A stretch of DNA of 64,000 nt, from NCBI RefSeq assembly GCF_965208485.1, contig NZ_OZ242344.1:3286001-3350000 (forward strand). Reading direction: 5' to 3'. Numbering within the stretch: the stretch's first letter is position 1; each line of letters starts with the position of its first letter. This DNA comes from Poriferisodalis sp965208485 (GTDB lineage: Bacteria > Actinomycetota > Acidimicrobiia > Acidimicrobiales > Poriferisodalaceae). This document shows, piece by piece, positions 42,158 to 50,514 of the stretch. A program made the translations under genes and the position numbers. The notes below the pieces were generated by a model. That model made no database searches. It was not told where the DNA came from and saw nothing but the letters and a program-made list of their open reading frames with translations.

Positions 42158-42243
42158 CGCGGGGTAGCCCGACGCCGGGTCCGCCGATCCGCATATCTTG
42201 CAGCGGCCAAGGGGGAAGCATGCCAATCACCGACGACGAAGCG
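42158..42243. repeat. Copy 2 of the arylsulfotransferase 5' region (direct repeat)
   Basis: It matches 40863-40948 over about 86 bases with a few changes and contains the real start of the intact arylsulfotransferase-like gene (ATG 42220). Between it and the stub at 42137 is the compact divergent promoter region of the two ASST genes. Confidence 0.8.
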
Positions 42244-44001
42244 CTCCGCATCCTGCAGGACGTGCGCTGGCGAGCAGGCACGTTGTTCCGTGCACTCGAC
42301 AGCGATGGCGACGGTGTGCTGTCTGCCGCGGAGATCCAAGCGGCGCCCGAAGTGCTGCGCTCGCTCGACACAGACGGCGACGGCTGCCTGCGCGAGGTGG
42401 ACATCGGCGGGCCCACCGCCGTGTACGGCGCCGCCCGGCGCAGCGGGATCGCTCGTGTGCTCGATCTTGACGGTGACTTCGTGATCGGACCCGATGACAT
42501 CGCTGACGCAGCCGAGCGCATCCTGCTGCTCGACGCCGACGGAGACGGGCGCGTCACTGCCGACGACGACCTGCCGCCTCCCAGAGCCAACATGGAGAAC
42601 GCGATGCCGATGGGCACCCCAGCCCAGCGGCTCGCCTTCCAGCAGAAGATGTTCGGCCGGACGCCCGGGATCTCCGGCCCCAAGCCGCCGTCACCTCGGC
42701 CCGGTGTGCAGCCCGGCTACCTGTTGATCCAGGAGATGAACGACCGCTCCGACGTGCAGATGTCCAAGGGAATGTTCCTGATGGACGACTCCGGCGAGAT
42801 TGCCCATCAGTGGCACACCGACCACCACACGCCGGAGGCGACCGTCGCCTACCTGCTCCCCGACGGGCACCTCGTGCGAACCACCTGCAAGCAGCATTAC
42901 CTCGTTATCGAGGCGCAGTTCCCGGTCGGGGCCGCGGGCACCATCACGATCGAGAATGCCGACAGCAACGTCATCTGGGAGTGGGACCACTATTCACCGG
43001 ACGGCGAGTGCGTCCACCACGACATCGAGGTGATGCCCAACGGCAACGTCCTCGCGATGGCCTGGGTGAAGGTGCCAGCCGCGGCGGCGCAGTCGCATGG
43101 CTGGGCACAGCAGAGCGACCGGGAGCACATCTTCCTCGACAAGATCATCGAGGTCCGGCCCGACTTCGACACCGGCAGCGCCGAGGTGGTGTGGGAGTGG
43201 TCGGTGCTGGATCACGTCGTCCAGAACGTCGATCCCGCCGCGCCGCACTACGGCGATCCTGCCGAGCACCCCGAGCGCATCGACCTCAACTGGCCGCAAC
43301 TGGATGGCATCCAGTTCAACGGCGGTCAGCTCATCCACCTCAACAGCGTCTCCTACAGCGCTGAGGAGGATCTCATCATGCTGTCGTCGGCGATCTTCGG
43401 CGAGGTGTGGATCATCGACCATTCCACTGCTGCGGAGGAAGCTCGTGGCTCGGCGGGCGGGCGTTACGGGCGGGGCGGCGACCTGGTGTGGCGGTGGGGC
43501 AACCCGCAGACCCACGGCGCAGGCGGGCCTGACGATCAGGTGCTGTTCTGGCAGCACGACACGCACTTCCTGCGTGACGACGTGCCGCATTCGGGGGACA
43601 TGATGGTGTTCAACAACGGCATGCGCCGGGGTGCCGACGGGCAGGTCGAGGATGATCAGATCTGCATGGGCTTGATCACGGGGGCGTATGCGGATGTGCT
43701 CGAGCTGTCGTTCCCCCGTGACGCCGAGGGCAGGCTGGTCATGGGGGGCGAGCCCGAGATCGTCTGGTCGTACAACAGCGATGGGCGTGACGACGTGTAC
43801 TCGCCGTTCATGAGCGGTGCGCAGCGTCTGCCCAACGGCAACACGGTGATGGTGCAGGCCTTCGACAAGCGGATCGTCGAGGTGACGCCTGACGGCGAGA
43901 TGGTGCTGGACTTTCATGTCGGCGGCCCGGGCCGGATGTTCCGGATCTACAAGTACGCCCCGGACTACCCGGGGATCTTGGCCCTGGGGCTGGGCGGCTG
44001 A
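42220..44001 (+). CDS. EF-hand arylsulfotransferase-like protein (ASST family), intact
   Basis: A 593-residue protein with no signal peptide. Residues 10-120 carry paired EF-hand loops (ALDSDGDGVLSAAEIQ, DTDGDGCLREVDIGG, LDLDGDFVIGPDDIADA, DADGDGRVTADDDL). Residues 160-590 form the ASST six-bladed beta-propeller: ECVHHDIEVMPNGNVLAMAW, AEVVWEWSVLDHVVQNVDPA, LIHLNSVSYSAEEDLIMLSS, FGEVWIIDHS, DDVYSPFMSGAQRLPNGNTV and VTPDGEMVLDFHVGGPGRMF. The catalytic histidine of ASSTs is likely one of those in HHDIE or HLNS. Relatives transfer sulfate between phenols and related groups; the EF-hands suggest calcium dependence. GGGGGAAGC precedes the ATG. Codon use is typical for the window. It is divergent from the damaged paralogue at 39035. 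Confidence 0.85.
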   Translation: MPITDDEALRILQDVRWRAGTLFRALDSDGDGVLSAAEIQAAPEVLRSLDTDGDGCLREVDIGGPTAVYGAARRSGIARVLDLDGDFVIGPDDIADAAERILLLDADGDGRVTADDDLPPPRANMENAMPMGTPAQRLAFQQKMFGRTPGISGPKPPSPRPGVQPGYLLIQEMNDRSDVQMSKGMFLMDDSGEIAHQWHTDHHTPEATVAYLLPDGHLVRTTCKQHYLVIEAQFPVGAAGTITIENADSNVIWEWDHYSPDGECVHHDIEVMPNGNVLAMAWVKVPAAAAQSHGWAQQSDREHIFLDKIIEVRPDFDTGSAEVVWEWSVLDHVVQNVDPAAPHYGDPAEHPERIDLNWPQLDGIQFNGGQLIHLNSVSYSAEEDLIMLSSAIFGEVWIIDHSTAAEEARGSAGGRYGRGGDLVWRWGNPQTHGAGGPDDQVLFWQHDTHFLRDDVPHSGDMMVFNNGMRRGADGQVEDDQICMGLITGAYADVLELSFPRDAEGRLVMGGEPEIVWSYNSDGRDDVYSPFMSGAQRLPNGNTVMVQAFDKRIVEVTPDGEMVLDFHVGGPGRMFRIYKYAPDYPGILALGLGG

Positions 44002-44061
44002 GCATGGCGGGAGCCACGTGTCAGCACGACGAGTGCAGCGTGTGAGCATGGCGGGAGCGAT

Positions 44062-44673
44062 GTGATGGACGCCTCCGAGCGCCTCGATGCGCCGCGGGTT
44101 GGGCTTGTCGCGCCGGAGGACATGAACGCCGAACAGCGTGAGCTGCTGGGGGCCGATATGGAGGCGGGCGAGCTCGGGCAGGCCGGGCTGAGCCTGTTCC
44201 GGCTGGTGGTGCAGCATCCCGAGGTGCTGCGGCGTCTGAAGGCGACGGGCTCGTTTGCCAACCGGATGACGGGGATCGCTGATCGCGATCGGGAGCTGAT
44301 GATCCTGCGCATCAGCTGGCTCTACCGCTCGGAATTCGAGTGGGGGCAGCACTACGGCCCGGCGCTGGAAGCGGGCGTGACCGTCGACGAGGCCGAGCGG
44401 GTGAAGGGCGGCCCCGGTGCCGGGGGATGGGATGAATGGGATCGGGCCCTGCTCACCGCAACCGACGGCCTGGTGTCGGACTGCATGATCCCCACACCGG
44501 CGTGGGAGGTGCTGCGCTCCCGTTACCCGCCCGAGGTGCTGCTGGAGTTCGTCATCTTCTTCGGCCATTACACGATGGTCGCCATGTTCGCGAACACCTT
44601 CGGCTTGGGTGTCGCCCCAGATCGGCCCAGCTTCGAAGGCTCGATTCGCGGGCTAGTCGTGCCTGATGCATAG
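44062..44673 (+). CDS. Carboxymuconolactone decarboxylase-family protein
   Basis: A 203-residue AhpD/CMD-fold protein: VAPEDMNAEQRELLGADMEA, GLSLFRLVVQHPEVLRRLKA, GSFANRMTGIADRDRELMIL and RISWLYRSEFEWGQHYGPAL. The last segment is the helix where AhpD relatives carry a CxxC motif, but here there is no cysteine; the EWGQH pattern is that of 4-carboxymuconolactone decarboxylase-like members. Two in-frame starts, GTG 44062 and ATG 44065, follow a repeated GTGAGCATGGCGGGAGC (44001 and 44045). The gene lies directly after the arylsulfotransferase-like gene and may be cotranscribed. The function remains unknown. Confidence 0.85.
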   Translation: MMDASERLDAPRVGLVAPEDMNAEQRELLGADMEAGELGQAGLSLFRLVVQHPEVLRRLKATGSFANRMTGIADRDRELMILRISWLYRSEFEWGQHYGPALEAGVTVDEAERVKGGPGAGGWDEWDRALLTATDGLVSDCMIPTPAWEVLRSRYPPEVLLEFVIFFGHYTMVAMFANTFGLGVAPDRPSFEGSIRGLVVPDA

Positions 44674-44749
44674 GCGCGCAGCGAGCGGAGTGCTTGCTCT
44701 CAAACGACATGTTTGGTGCCAGCGTTCCGCTCGCTGGAGATGGCCCGGA

Positions 44750-45034
44750 CTATCGAGCCTTGTCAGGGTGCCTTCGCCGTTCGATCCATGATGCGAGCCG
44801 CATCGCCAGTCCGCTAGAAAACAGAATCCCAGGCGGGGCCATGGCTGCCTCGAAGAGACTGTGATTCACGGCAGCGCGAATCGATACGTTGCACACTGCG
44901 ACAGCAGCGACGCCTACCCCGAAAGCCCGGCCGATGCGCGTCGCGTTCCTCCAACCACTCAGCACGAACCAAGTCGCGTAGGCGATCAGAACGACCATCA
45001 CCAACGCGGCGATCGCCAGCGAGATCAGCTTCAC
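44750..45034 (-). CDS. Small integral membrane protein, 94 aa
   Basis: Two or three membrane segments are seen: LISLAIAALVMVVLIAYATW, FVLSGW, then AFGVGVAAVAVCNVSIRAAV and a third weak one (PPGILFSSGLAMRLASW). The basic C-terminus (IERRRHPDKAR) is probably cytoplasmic. No family recognised. It is close to the secreted-protein gene that ends at 45064 (30 bases upstream of it in transcription order), so they may form a unit. Confidence 0.7.
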   Translation of the reverse strand: MKLISLAIAALVMVVLIAYATWFVLSGWRNATRIGRAFGVGVAAVAVCNVSIRAAVNHSLFEAAMAPPGILFSSGLAMRLASWIERRRHPDKAR

Positions 45035-45063
45035 GAGTTCTGCTTCGGTACCTCAGCTTCGTT

Positions 45064-46050
45064 CTAGCTGCATCTGACGCCTGCTTCGTCTTGGTAGTGA
45101 CCCGGCTCGAAGAACCTGTTGAGACGTCCCCAGTTCCATTGCCAGCCGAACTTCAACTTCAAACACGTACCGTCACTTGCGTTCGCCGTCCATGCCCATG
45201 CAACCATCTCGGCCACGGAAAGAGCGAGGTACCAACCAAACGGACCGGCCAGCGCGAACACAGCGGCCGGCACGACGCCGGCAACTGCGATGTTGCGAGT
45301 TTCTTGACGGTCCAGATACATGGTGCCTGAGATGATCCCCCATTTGAACACGGGGTCGGCGAGCACCGGGTAGACAGTCGAGTCGTCGTGAAGGACGTTC
45401 AGCGTCAGGGCATCGTCGGATGTGGTGTAGTTGACTGCGACGGCGTTGCCTTGCGCGTCGTATGCCCAAGGAGCCTCGATGATCGACAGGACGATGTCGT
45501 CACCGTCCACAATGACTACACGTCCGTCTTGCAGTGAGCGCAGCTTGTGCCCATCGTCGAGTTTGAGGTTGTAGTCGAATTCCGTGGGTGCCTGCGCACT
45601 GTTGATGACAGTGAGCACTCGCACCCCAGCATCGGTTTGGGCCTGGACGAGCGCGTCGGTGTCCTTGGCGATGTCCTCGAAGAGAACCATGTTCCCGCCT
45701 ACGGGCTTGCCGCGGTCGGGCGTTCCAGGCAGCGCCACGCCGACGGAGGTTCCGCCCTCGCGGTTCATCAGGATGGGTTCGGCTGGGTCCGCCGGGAGGC
45801 TCAGCGCATCTGAACCATCTGAGCCCATCGACAACACCTTGTCCGCCTTATCGGATTCGTCGATGGTGAGCGCCGTCGCGTCGGCAGCGGTGCCGTTGAG
45901 GAGCGCAGCAAGGCCACTGACCTGTCCAGCTACGGTCTTGAATGCCTCCTCAGCTCGTGTTGTGTCGCCGCCATCGGCCGCCGCAGTGGACGGCAATCCC
46001 CCGAGAGCGAGCGTCGCGGCTAGCAGCGACGCGCAAATCCTGAGTTTCAT
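45064..46050 (-). CDS. Secreted protein of unknown function
   Basis: A 328-residue protein from ATG 46050, with signal peptide MKLRICASLLAATLALGGL ending near TAAADG. The mature N-terminal half is acidic. The centre has FDYNLKLDDGHKLRSLQDGR, IVDGDDIVLSIIEAPWAYDA and LNVLHDDSTVYPVLADPV, a pattern seen in secreted actinobacterial proteins of unknown role (DG..., VADP). Then follow a hydrophobic stretch (AVAGVVPAAVFALAGPFGWY, LALSVAEMVAWAW) and a Trp-rich end with two cysteines. It might be a secreted toxin or adhesin with a membrane-interacting segment. No experimental homologue is known to me. Confidence 0.7.
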   Translation of the reverse strand: MKLRICASLLAATLALGGLPSTAAADGGDTTRAEEAFKTVAGQVSGLAALLNGTAADATALTIDESDKADKVLSMGSDGSDALSLPADPAEPILMNREGGTSVGVALPGTPDRGKPVGGNMVLFEDIAKDTDALVQAQTDAGVRVLTVINSAQAPTEFDYNLKLDDGHKLRSLQDGRVVIVDGDDIVLSIIEAPWAYDAQGNAVAVNYTTSDDALTLNVLHDDSTVYPVLADPVFKWGIISGTMYLDRQETRNIAVAGVVPAAVFALAGPFGWYLALSVAEMVAWAWTANASDGTCLKLKFGWQWNWGRLNRFFEPGHYQDEAGVRCS

Positions 46051-46390
46051 CTGATGACCCCTGTCTTGGTGGTCGGCGGCACTGATATGCATGAGGACTG
46101 GTATGCATGAAGAAAGTACCGAGACCAATATGAGCAGCAGAAGGGTAGCTGTTCGCGAGGTCGCGAGGAGGACTTGCTCACTGCCGTTCGTCTTGAGTGG
46201 TTCGTGCAGGCATCAGGCGCCCTCGCCGCACTCGCCCTGTCGTCGCGGCCCGCGTCGGCGAATGCACTGGTAGCGGATTCGATTGCGAACACCATGCATC
46301 GGGCCTCGCCCCGAACGCCATCAACTGACGGCCGGACCCAACTTCTCCTGTAGCCGTGTCGCACTGGCTCAGTGCGAGCAGCCAGTCCGC
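46051..46390. other. Intergenic region without recognised gene
   Basis: This 340-base stretch upstream of the secreted-protein gene and after the 46391 gene has no convincing coding frame. It contains the near-direct repeat tatgcatgaggactg/tatgcatgaagaa (46086 and 46102), which could be regulatory. Nothing else stands out. Confidence 0.4.
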
Positions 46391-46696
46391 TCAGCCGACG
46401 CGCTCGCCGGTGACCGGGTGAGGTCCGCCGGCGGTCTGCAGCATCCCGTCGAACGTGTCGCCGCTGATCGTCCCGCGGAAGCGGAGCTTGAAGTCGGTCA
46501 TGACGGTCTTGTGCTCAGCGAAGAACGTCACGTCGTCGCCGTCGTAGGTGGCGGTCACGGCTAGCGGCCCTTCGGGACTCTGGAATATGCCCGTCCCGTC
46601 GGCGGCGAGCGCCACGACGGGCTGCTCCTTGCCGCGCACCGTGCGGAAGCGCAGCCGCCATGCCCCGACTGCGCTCGGCACAGCCGGCTCACCCAC
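46391..46696 (-). CDS. Small beta-barrel/lipocalin-like domain protein, 101 aa
   Basis: GTG 46696 has an excellent GGAGGT ribosome-binding site five bases upstream. The 101 residues alternate short strands (VGAWRLRFRTVRGKEQPVVA, LAVTATYDGDDVTFFAEHKT, FKLRFRGTISGDTFDGM) in the manner of small lipocalin-like domains that end in ...GGPHPVTGERVG. Relatives carry TGT motifs. No signal peptide. It is divergent from the sulfatase gene at 46769, 70 bases away. Function unknown. Confidence 0.7.
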   Translation of the reverse strand: MGEPAVPSAVGAWRLRFRTVRGKEQPVVALAADGTGIFQSPEGPLAVTATYDGDDVTFFAEHKTVMTDFKLRFRGTISGDTFDGMLQTAGGPHPVTGERVG

Positions 46697-46768
46697 GGCG
46701 ACCTCCGGTGCCAGACATAGGCTCCGACGGTACTCAAGATCCCGGGAGGACCCCTGCCGCCCAACATT

Positions 46769-48323
46769 GTGATTGCATTTGCCGACGACTGGGGCCGCTA
46801 CGCCAGTGCCTACCGGCCGTACGAGCGCTCGGGATCGCTCAACCAGCTCATCGAGACGCCCAACTTCGACCAGATCGCGGCTGAGGGGGCGCTGTTCACG
46901 AACGCCCTCGTGCCGGCGCCCACCTGCACCCCGTGCCGCAGTTCGATATTGGCCGGCCGCTATTTCTGGCAGACCGGGCTCGGGGCGATCCTGATGGGCT
47001 CGTAACTGGGATGACGAGATCCCGACGTTCCCGCTTGAGCTCGAGGACAAGGGCGGCTACGAGATCGGCCACACCTACAAGGTGTGGAGCCCGGGCCAGA
47101 CCCGCAACGCCCCGATGGGCGGCGTGCGCACCTCGTACAACCAGGCCGGTCTCGATTTCAACCAGTTCTCTCACTATGTGACCAGCTTCGGCGCCAAGTT
47201 CGGCATCGAGGCCGCCAAGCAGCTGCTCTACACCGAGGTGCGGGACAACATCCGCTCGTTCCTGCTGGCCCGTCGCACCGACCGGCCGTTCTGCTACTGG
47301 TGGGGCCCCGCCAACACCCATCGCTCATGGGAGCGGGGCTCGGGCAAGGCGCTGTGGGGCATCGAGCCCGACGACCTGGCTGGCCGCATGCCCAGCTTCC
47401 TGCCTGATGTGGGTGAGATCCGCGAGGACGCCGCCGACTACCTCGGCGAATGCCTCGCGTTCGACCACGGCCTCGGGATTCTGGTGGAAGAGCTCCGCAA
47501 GGCCGGCGTCTACGACGACACGATCTTGATTGTCAGCGGTGATCACGGGGTGCCGGGGCTGCCCCGCGCCAAGAACAACCTCTACGACATCGGGTGTGAA
47601 GTGGCGTTGGCCGTGCGCTGGCCCGGCGTGGTGGCACCAGGACGCGTGGTGGAGGATTTCGTGAACCTCATGGACTTCGGGCCGACGCTGTGCGAGGCGG
47701 GCGACATCGACGTGCCCTACGGCATGACCGCCACGAGCCTGTTGCCGCTTCTGCGGAGCCCCCGCAGTGGCCAGATCGATCCCGAGCGGGATTTCGTGGT
47801 GACTGGCCGTGAGCGTCACGTGGCTCAGGCCCGGGCCGGCTTCCTGCCCTACCCGCAGCGGTCGCTGCGCGAGCGGGACTTCATCTACATCGTCAACTTC
47901 GAGCCCGACCGCTGGCCGATGGGCGACCCGATCGGTCTGGACGACCCCGACACGGTGCCGTCGTGGGATCAACTGGTGAACAACCCGCTGTGCACGCTGA
48001 TGGACTGGGACAACGGGCCCACCAAGGCCTGGATGGTGAACCACCGCGAGGACCACGACGTGGAGTCGCTGTATGACCTGGCGGTCGGCAAGCGGCCCCG
48101 TGAGGAGCTGTACGACCTGCGGGTCGATCCCGACTATCTCAACAACGTGGCCGGCGACCCGGCATATGAGGACGTGCGCGCCCGGATGGAGGCTCGCCTG
48201 ATGGCCGTCCTGGCTGAGCAGGACGATCCTCGTCTCGGCGACGAACCGTGCAGATTCGAGCTGGAGCCCTATGCCGGCCCGCCCGACACGGTCTGGTTCG
48301 CCTACATGTGGTTCCAGAAGTAG
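46769..48323 (+). pseudogene. Type I sulfatase, one-base frameshift
   Basis: The N-terminal 78 codons from GTG 46769 read VIAFADDWGRYASAY, LIETPNFDQIAAEGALFTNA, then PAPTCTPCRSSILAGRYFWQ. The C-T-P-C-R site fits the CxPxR motif in which the first Cys is converted to formylglycine by a maturation enzyme. An extra T at 47003 makes a TAA; the rest continues in the next frame (NWDDEIPTFPLELEDKGGYE, CYWWGPANTHRSWERGSG, ILIVSGDHGVPGLPRAKNNL, CEVALAVRWPGVVAPGRVVE) to 48323. Together they give about 515 residues, normal for sulfatases acting on sulfate esters. Upstream codons PPNI are in frame, so a non-canonical start is possible. One base makes it broken; sequencing error cannot be excluded. Confidence 0.85.
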
Positions 48324-48403
48324 CCGCTGGCGCTTGGTCCTGCCGCTGTGCTTACGGCGGGTCGCGCTGCGCCTGGTGTGGTTCCAGAGCTGGCCGCTGG
48401 CGC
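48307..48403. repeat. Imperfect 27-bp direct repeat at the sulfatase 3' end, 70-bp period
   Basis: tgtggttccagaagtagccg (to 48333) is repeated at 48377-48403 with two changes. The sulfatase stop TAG is inside the first copy. Tandem duplication of 70 bp created the gap before the truncated SMP-30 gene. Confidence 0.75.
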
Positions 48404-48433
48404 GGGCCTGGATCTATCGAACTAGCTGCGGCG

Positions 48434-49066
48434 CTACCCACTTACCACGGGCGCGCCGAGGCTGAAGTCGCTGCCGATCGGGTAGGCCCGCAGCTCCCGC
48501 CGGCCTTCAGGTGCCCTCGGGGACTCGGCCACGAACAGCGTGGTCTCGGCCGCATCGAGCAGGACTCCGTTGGGACGGGTGGTGTCGAGGGTCACCCGTG
48601 CCAGCCGGCAGCCATCGTCGCCGGTAGCATTCACGGCTGTGACCCCGGCTGCATCTGCTGGTGTTGCCAGGTACACCGACTCGTGGTCCAGCTCCATGTC
48701 GGCCCGGTTGTCGCCGTAGCGAGGGTCGCTGAACCAGATGCGGCCGGCCCGGTCGATGGCCAGATCGTTGGGACTGTTGAGGCGGCGTCCCTCGAACGTC
48801 TCGACGACCACCGTGCGGCTGCCGTCTGACTCGTACCACACGACCCTCCGGCCGGCGTCCTGGCACGCGTACAGCCAGCCATCAGCGTCGAGCGCCAGCC
48901 CGTTGCTCTTCTCGGTGCCCTCCATGAGGACCTCGGTGGTGCCGGTCGCGGGATCGAACGCCATGATGCGACTCGGCGGGATGTCGGTGAAGACGACGCG
49001 CTCGCCGTCCCATACCGGACCCTCGGTGAATGAGAACGGCCCGGCGACGCGCTCGAATTCGGGCAC
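48434..49066 (-). CDS. SMP-30/gluconolactonase-like protein, probably C-terminally truncated
   Basis: A 210-residue beta-propeller start: FERVAGPFSFTEGPVWDGER (metal-binding Glu), LMEGTEKSNGLALDADGWLY, DGSRTVVVETFEGRRLNSPN, DLAIDRAGRIWFSDPRYGD and TTRPNGVLLDAAETTLFVAE. Full family members are about 290-300 residues; here the last two blades are missing and it ends APVVSG at a tandem duplication. Start GTG 49066 is chosen because a TAGGGT box ends 7 bases upstream; an in-frame GTG at 49144 is possible. Family members hydrolyse lactones with a divalent metal. Truncation makes function doubtful. It converges on the sulfatase. Confidence 0.8.
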   Translation of the reverse strand: MPEFERVAGPFSFTEGPVWDGERVVFTDIPPSRIMAFDPATGTTEVLMEGTEKSNGLALDADGWLYACQDAGRRVVWYESDGSRTVVVETFEGRRLNSPNDLAIDRAGRIWFSDPRYGDNRADMELDHESVYLATPADAAGVTAVNATGDDGCRLARVTLDTTRPNGVLLDAAETTLFVAESPRAPEGRRELRAYPIGSDFSLGAPVVSG

Positions 49067-49073
49067 GAGGGCC

Positions 49074-49079
49074 ACCCTA
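49074..49079 (-). promoter_or_regulatory. -10 box TAGGGT for the SMP-30-like gene
   Basis: On the minus strand, TAGGGT then seven bases then GTG at 49066. It is the same leaderless geometry as at 15100 and 20774. Confidence 0.5.
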
Positions 49080-49267
49080 GGAGGTAGAGCCGTTAGGCGA
49101 AGCGGCGACCCGAGCGGTCTGACGCTCTCGTCGCGAAGTCGCACGGGGCGACGCGCTGCTCGCTTCGCGCTGCCAGCTGATCAGGTTCGGTGTATGCCCA
49201 CGAGCGTGGGCATCGGTAGGTAGACCGGCCAAGTGAGAAGCTGCCATGAAGAATCGGACTTGATGCG

Positions 49268-49273
49268 TATGCT
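49268..49273 (+). promoter_or_regulatory. -10 box TATGCT for the Panacea-type gene
   Basis: TATGCT is followed by CTGTGA and then GTG at 49280, so the transcript probably begins at the start codon. No clear -35 was seen. Confidence 0.45.
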
Positions 49274-49279
49274 CTGTGA

Positions 49280-49939
49280 GTGGTGCTGATGAGCACGGAT
49301 CCTGATCGGGCAGCGGCATCGATCCACGCTTTGCTTGTGCTCGCCGCTCGGCGAGCGCTGAGCATGACGCGGACCAAGGTCGTCAAACTCTTGTACTTGG
49401 CGGACCTCCGCTGTGTCGCCGCGACTGGCGCAGCGCGGTCAGGGATTCTGTGGCGGTGGTGGCACTACGGCCCGTATTGCCAGTCGTTACGGAGCGCCGA
49501 AGACGCCTTGGTGAACACGGGTGCGGTGGAGCGCGAGTCGTGGCGCCTGTCGGCCTACGCGACTGAGTACCGGCTCAGGGCGCGACCCAATGTGGCGACG
49601 GATCTGATGCAGCGCAGCGACGAGCTGTTGGAGCATTTGGATGCGGTGCTCGAAGAGCACGGGCACAAGAACGCGAGAGCGCTCACTGAGATCGCATACT
49701 CGACAGCGCCGATGCTTGAAGCCCAGTCCGAGGGGATCAAGGGGATGCTTCTCGATCTCGACGAGCGACCCGAATCGACGGATATGGACATGATCAAGGC
49801 GGAACTGGCCGAGCGTTTCGCTCACGTCCCAGACGCCGACCTGAGCGACGTGGGTCCCGACGGGCTTCCTGACGCTGTCGAGTTCATCGGCCCGTTCAGG
49901 GGCAACCGGGCGTACGCGAATTCGCTTCTTCTCGACTGA
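49280..49939 (+). CDS. Panacea-domain (SocA/GepA-type) protein, likely antitoxin
   Basis: A 219-residue protein. The N-terminal 110 residues match the Panacea/SocA domain (MTRTKVVKLLYLADLRCVAA, GILWRWWHYGPYCQSLRSAE, ALVNTGAVERE), known as a versatile antitoxin domain and as the ClpX adaptor SocA. The C-terminal half is acidic and helical (LLEHLDAVLEEHGHKNARAL, MLLDLDERPESTDMDMIKAE). GTG 49280 is used because of the TATGCT box; ATG at 49289 is in frame. Nine bases downstream begins a PemK/MazF-like gene, so the pair is a likely toxin-antitoxin unit of a type not often described. Confidence 0.75.
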   Translation: MVLMSTDPDRAAASIHALLVLAARRALSMTRTKVVKLLYLADLRCVAATGAARSGILWRWWHYGPYCQSLRSAEDALVNTGAVERESWRLSAYATEYRLRARPNVATDLMQRSDELLEHLDAVLEEHGHKNARALTEIAYSTAPMLEAQSEGIKGMLLDLDERPESTDMDMIKAELAERFAHVPDADLSDVGPDGLPDAVEFIGPFRGNRAYANSLLLD

Positions 49940-49948
49940 TTCGCACTC

Positions 49949-50326
49949 ATGGTGAACGTCGGCGATGTGTTCCTCGTCGCGGATCGTTTGCTAAATCTGC
50001 CGCCCGCAAGTGATCGCAAGGTGTATCCCGACACGCAGCCCCGGCCCTTCGTCGTGCTCAGCTTCTTGAACGGTCCCGATCCCGACTTGCCGACCGTGCT
50101 CGGATGCCCAATCTCAAGCGAGACCACTCGTTGGACACCACTGTGCGTGAAGCTCAGCGCAGGTGAAGCAGGCCTCAAGCGCAAGAGCTGGATACGCATA
50201 CCCGCGTTGCAGCCCGTCGCCAAAACGGACGTACCGACGGGCAAGCTGCTCGGCCGTTTGCCCAGCGACAAGCTCGAAATCGCTCAGAAACGCATCCTGC
50301 TTTATCTCGGACTATCGGCCGGGTGA
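49949..50326 (+). CDS. PemK/MazF-like toxin
   Basis: A 125-residue SH3-like-barrel protein: GDVFLVADRLLNLPPASDRK, RPFVVLSFLNGPDPDLPTVL, GCPISSETTRWTPLCVKL, KRKSWIRIPALQPVAKTDV and PSDKLEIAQKRILLYLGL. The order (GDVF..., RPxVVLS, P.S..., ...WIR.... LQPV.K.D) is that of the MazF/PemK family, sequence-specific RNases, with variable loops. It begins nine bases after the Panacea gene. The substrate cannot be predicted. No third gene follows; the next gene is on the other strand. Confidence 0.75.
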   Translation: MVNVGDVFLVADRLLNLPPASDRKVYPDTQPRPFVVLSFLNGPDPDLPTVLGCPISSETTRWTPLCVKLSAGEAGLKRKSWIRIPALQPVAKTDVPTGKLLGRLPSDKLEIAQKRILLYLGLSAG

Positions 50327-50514
50327 GCCCGGCGCAGTGTGCGGGCGCGATCCCGAGCAGTGGACCTCTCGCGGCTGCTGTGCTGGCTCGGCGCCTCCGA
50401 GAATCCAGGTCTTGCAGCGAATCTCCAACGGTGCTGTTTTCTCCGTGAGCGACCGGAGAAGCCATCGGTACTGCAGGGTCTTCGCCAGTCTCTGCCATGC
50501 CCGGCATGATTCAC

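Noticed and set aside
46769..47030. In-frame stop inside the sulfatase considered as selenocysteine
   Set aside because: The stop is TAA, not TGA, and the frame changes right after it, so it is a one-base insertion and not recoding.
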